Position numbers and translations under genes: made by a program. Shown here in pieces: positions 43,376 to 46,285 of a DNA stretch of 46,285 bases. Under the pieces are notes generated by a model. It ran no database searches and was not told where the DNA came from. It saw only the letters and a list, made by a program, of their open reading frames with translations. The first letter of the stretch is position 1; each line of letters opens with the position of its first letter. Source of the stretch: Bacteroidales bacterium. GTDB taxonomy: Bacteria; Bacteroidota; Bacteroidia; Bacteroidales; VadinHA17. The stretch lies in assembly GCA_003141715.1 (NCBI GenBank), contig PLNF01000066.1, positions 1 to 46,285 of the forward strand, written 5' to 3'.

Positions 43376-43485
43376 ATATCTAAGAATTGTCTCCCCCTTG
43401 GGGGAGATGCCGCGAAGCGGCAGAGGGGTATTAATCCTCAAAACAAATCCCCTTTAGGGGAGATGCCGCGAAGCGACAGAGGGGT
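43325..43485. repeat. GC-rich hairpin repeat, copy 2, with a tandem partial unit
   Basis: The word order (CCACAAGGGGGAAAAAATCC, ACTGTAATTTACTAAATAT, then CCCCCTTGGGGGAGATGCCG) matches copy 1 at 24.2 kb. A hairpin GCCGCGAAGCGGC and AGAGGGGT follow (to 43429). A second unit, TCCCCTTTAGGGGAGATGCC, then GCGAAGCGACAGAGGGGT, ends at 43485. It has no coding potential apart from the end of the truncated gene. Confidence 0.7.
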
Positions 43486-43519
43486 TTAACTCACTGAGTG
43501 AAATCCTCTTTAGATTTTA

Positions 43520-43550
43520 TTTGTATTTCCGAATTTTCTCCGTATAATTA
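43520..43550 (+). promoter_or_regulatory. Possible promoter of glpD-glpK
   Basis: TTTG at 43520-43523 is followed after 19 bases by TATAATTA at 43543-43550. The spacing fits the phylum consensus, although the -7 box departs from TAnnTTTG at two positions. It is about 20 bases before the ATG at 43571. Confidence 0.4.
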
Positions 43551-43570
43551 TTATCAAAATCAGATCTAAT

Positions 43571-45130
43571 ATGAACCGTCAAAAATATGTTGAAGAATTA
43601 AAAAAACAGTCGGATAAAGTCTGGGATATTATTGTTATAGGTGGCGGTGCTACAGGCCTTGGAGTTGCTCATGATGCTGCTTCACGCGGATTTAAGACAT
43701 TGTTACTTGAACAATCTGATTTTGCTAAGGCCACTTCTTCCCGTAGCACAAAGCTGGTTCATGGCGGGGTAAGATATATGGCCCAGGGTGACCTTCTTCT
43801 GGTAATGGAAGCATTACATGAGAGAGGATTAATGTTAAAAAATGCACCTCATCTGACCTTTAATCAGGAATTTGTAATTCCTGTTTATACCCTGTGGGAT
43901 GTTTTTATGTACACGGTGGGTCTTAAATTTTATGATCTCCTGGCCGGACACTTGAGTATGGGGAAATCCTATTTTATCAATCGGGAAAAAACCTGCTCTC
44001 GTTTACCTCTGTTAAATTCAAAAGGATTGAAAGGAGGTGTTGTGTATCATGATGGTCAGTTTGATGATTCACGCATGGCATTTGCTCTGGCAGAATCATG
44101 TGCCCGATATGAAGGGATTGTGCTTAACTATTTCAAAGTAACCGGTCTTCTGAAGGATGAGAGAGGGAAAATAAACGGTGTGAGTGCCAGGGATATTGAT
44201 TCAGACGAGGAATTCAATCTGAAAACCAGACTTGTTATTAACGCAACAGGGGTATTTGCTGATGAGGTTGCAAGGATGGACGATCCATTATCAAAACCTA
44301 CAATCAGACCAAGTCAGGGTGTACACATTGTTCTGGATAAATCCTTCCTCCTGAGCAACTCGGCTATCATGATCCCAAAAACGGATGACGGAAGAGTCCT
44401 CTTTGCTATTCCATGGTATAATGAGGTTGTGATAGGAACAACAGATACTCCTCTTGACACAATAAGTCTTGAACCTGTTGCACTTGACGAAGAGATCAGT
44501 TTTATTTTGCGGACAGCTGAAAAATATCTTGTAAAACCTCCAAAACGTGAGGACATACTTTGTATTTATGCAGGATTGCGCCCCCTTGCAGCCAATCCTG
44601 ATAATCCTGCCTCAACCAAAGAGGTATCACGCAGGCATAAAATAACCCTTGCCCCTTCCGGACTTCTTACTATTATTGGAGGGAAATGGACAACTTACAG
44701 GCGGATGGCTGAAGAGACTATTAACAGAGCAATTAAAGCAAGTCTTTTGGGGAAGGCGAAATGTGTTACTTCAAAACTTAAGCTGACAACGCTGACTTCA
44801 AATAATTCTTCAAAAAGGTTGCATATTTATGGAGATCATTCCATTGATATCGAAAAGATGATATCTGAAAACACGGAATTGGGAATACCTATTGATCCAC
44901 GTTTGCCTTATACAAGGGCTGAGATCATTTGGATCTGCAGGAATGAAATGCCGTTCATGCTGGAAGATATACTTGCAAGAAGGACCCGATCTTTATTTCT
45001 TAATGCCCGTGCAAGTGCAGAAATTGCTCCTGAAGTTGCTGGTTTGATGGCTAAGGAATTTGGGCATGATCAAAATTGGCAAAAGGAACAGGTAGAGTTG
45101 TATAATGAATTAGTAAAAAACTATATATAG
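43571..45130 (+). CDS. glpD: FAD-dependent glycerol-3-phosphate dehydrogenase
   Basis: GlpD oxidises glycerol 3-phosphate to dihydroxyacetone phosphate at the inner membrane and passes electrons to quinone. The 519-residue chain starts with the FAD-binding motif IIVIGGGATGLGVAHDAASR, followed by KATSSRSTKLVHGGVRYM, typical of the family. Later conserved parts are VFADEVARMDDP, IRPSQGVHIVLD, VIGTTDTPLD and GGKWTTYRRMAEETI. Length is normal (E. coli 501). It is 30 bases upstream of glpK on the same strand. Confidence 0.95.
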   Translation: MNRQKYVEELKKQSDKVWDIIVIGGGATGLGVAHDAASRGFKTLLLEQSDFAKATSSRSTKLVHGGVRYMAQGDLLLVMEALHERGLMLKNAPHLTFNQEFVIPVYTLWDVFMYTVGLKFYDLLAGHLSMGKSYFINREKTCSRLPLLNSKGLKGGVVYHDGQFDDSRMAFALAESCARYEGIVLNYFKVTGLLKDERGKINGVSARDIDSDEEFNLKTRLVINATGVFADEVARMDDPLSKPTIRPSQGVHIVLDKSFLLSNSAIMIPKTDDGRVLFAIPWYNEVVIGTTDTPLDTISLEPVALDEEISFILRTAEKYLVKPPKREDILCIYAGLRPLAANPDNPASTKEVSRRHKITLAPSGLLTIIGGKWTTYRRMAEETINRAIKASLLGKAKCVTSKLKLTTLTSNNSSKRLHIYGDHSIDIEKMISENTELGIPIDPRLPYTRAEIIWICRNEMPFMLEDILARRTRSLFLNARASAEIAPEVAGLMAKEFGHDQNWQKEQVELYNELVKNYI

Positions 45131-45160
45131 GAGTTTGAAATTCACCTAATAACAAGGAAT

Positions 45161-46285
45161 ATGAAAGAATTCATTTTAGCTCTCGATCAAGGGACTACAA
45201 GCTCGCGTGCAATTGTTTTTGACCATAATGGACTTCCGGTAACAAGTGCACAAAAGGAATTTACCCAGTTTTATCCGAAACCAGGCTGGGTTGAGCATGA
45301 TCCGGATGAAATCTGGTCAACACAGGCCGGAGTCGCACTTGAGGCAATTACTAAAGCCGGAATCGAAAGCGTCAACATTGCTGCGATTGGTATTACAAAC
45401 CAACGCGAGACTACGGTAGTTTGGAACAGAAAAACAGGCAAACCTGTTTACAATGCTATTGTATGGCAGGACAGACGGACCGCAGATTTCTGTGATAAGT
45501 TAAAGAGCGGGAGGCATAGCTCAAAGATCCTTGAAAAAACAGGTCTGATTATCGATGCCTATTTTTCCGCAACAAAAGTCAGGTGGATATTGGATAACGT
45601 GAAGGATGCAAGGAGACTTGCAGAAGATGGACAGCTGGCATTTGGAACAATTGATTCATGGCTGGTATGGAACCTTACCCGGGGACAATTACATTTAACA
45701 GATGTTTCAAATGCTTCAAGGACTATGTTATTTAATATTCATACCCTTAAATGGGATGAGGAGTTACTCAGAATATTTAACATACCCTCTTCTATGCTTC
45801 CTGAAGTCAGGTCTTCGAGCGAAATATATGGGAAAACGGAGGGACAGTTTGCAACCTCAATACCTGTTGCCGGAATTGCCGGCGATCAGCAGGCAGCTCT
45901 TTTCGGACAGATGTGCATCGAACCGGGTATGGTTAAAAACACGTACGGGACAGGTTGTTTTATGATGATGAACATAGGAAGTAAGCCGATTGAATCAAAA
46001 AGCAAACTTCTCACTACAATAGCCTGGAGAATCGGTAATGACACACAATATGCCCTTGAAGGGAGCATATTCATTGCCGGGGCAGTTGTTCAGTGGCTTC
46101 GCGATGGTTTGGGAATTATTAAAAGTTCCGTTGATATAGAGAAACTGGCAGCAAAAGTAAAAGACAGTGAGGGAGTCTATTTTGTCCCCGCTTTTGCAGG
46201 GCTTGGTGCTCCACACTGGAACCAGCATGCACGTGGCATGCTGGTTGGTATTACCAGAGGTACCACATCAGCACATATTGCCCGT
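45161..46285 (+). CDS. glpK: Glycerol kinase, 3' end beyond the window
   Basis: GlpK phosphorylates glycerol to glycerol 3-phosphate, the substrate of the adjacent GlpD. The visible 375 codons (family length about 495) start [20 protein letters not shown] and include [83 protein letters not shown] and [16 protein letters not shown], all classic glycerol kinase motifs. The reading frame is open to the last base of the window. The frame has no defect, so truncation is only by the window edge. Confidence 0.95.
   Translation, partial: MKEFILALDQGTTSSRAIVFDHNGLPVTSAQKEFTQFYPKPGWVEHDPDEIWSTQAGVALEAITKAGIESVNIAAIGITNQRETTVVWNRKTGKPVYNAIVWQDRRTADFCDKLKSGRHSSKILEKTGLIIDAYFSATKVRWILDNVKDARRLAEDGQLAFGTIDSWLVWNLTRGQLHLTDVSNASRTMLFNIHTLKWDEELLRIFNIPSSMLPEVRSSSEIYGKTEGQFATSIPVAGIAGDQQAALFGQMCIEPGMVKNTYGTGCFMMMNIGSKPIESKSKLLTTIAWRIGNDTQYALEGSIFIAGAVVQWLRDGLGIIKSSVDIEKLAAKVKDSEGVYFVPAFAGLGAPHWNQHARGMLVGITRGTTSAHIAR

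Overview
The window looks like a chromosomal contig from an uncultured member of the Bacteroidetes, most likely the Bacteroidales/Marinilabiliales side of the phylum. The evidence is a Bacteroidetes-type TonB, LytS/LytTR signalling, many Tat-exported sugar enzymes, a lamin-tail-domain surface protein, and promoters of the TTTG-N19-TAnnTTTG type (best examples before tonB and folK). The base composition is moderately AT-rich. I see no rRNA, CRISPR array, prophage or intact insertion sequence. Two tRNAs are present, Ala(GGC) and Glu(UUC).

Layout. 1-6.4 kb: a large ABCG-type ABC protein, then a three-gene unit of a secreted protein of unknown function, a LytS-type histidine kinase and a LytTR regulator. 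6.4-11.8 kb: a decaying sugar-acid catabolism locus on the minus strand, with Tat-exported UxuA-like and RspA/ManD-like dehydratases and a DUF362 protein. Scattered among them are an internally deleted pseudogene, two orphan Tat signal peptides, an orphan C-terminus, a fragment of an IS4-type transposase and the tail of a membrane protein. 11.8-27 kb: mostly housekeeping (tRNA-Ala, tonB, lipoprotein, hflX, asd, punA, lpxK, sppA, folK, radC, rpsT, tRNA-Glu, mpl), interrupted by a lamin-tail surface protein and a small GxxExxY nuclease-fold gene held between 47-bp inverted repeats. 27-37 kb: mixed metabolism (exported isomerase, cardiolipin synthase, esterase, ABC membrane-only protein, duplicated lipoprotein, MBL hydrolase, class I fumarase, MFS transporter, nucleoside hydrolase fused to an FmdE-like domain). 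37.4-42.4 kb: a tight four-gene operon of a NapC/NrfH-like tetraheme cytochrome fused to a SUMF1-fold domain, a Tat-exported Gfo/Idh/MocA oxidoreductase, a Tat-exported hydroxypyruvate-isomerase-like TIM barrel and an exported beta-propeller lactonase. 42.4-46.3 kb: an exported isochorismatase-like hydrolase, a small broken gene, and glpD-glpK, with glpK cut by the window end.

The strongest candidate for an undescribed system is the 37.4-42.4 kb operon. It has the parts expected of a cell-envelope sugar-oxidation pathway (oxidise, isomerise, open the lactone) with its own membrane-anchored multihaem electron carrier, which is unusually fused to a SUMF1 domain lacking the formylglycine-generating cysteines. 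The second is the GxxExxY gene and its repeats. The same repeat words recur without a gene at 14.3 kb in the opposite polarity, suggesting a dispersed repeat family linked to a nuclease-fold protein. The intergenic DNA also carries several other repeat families.
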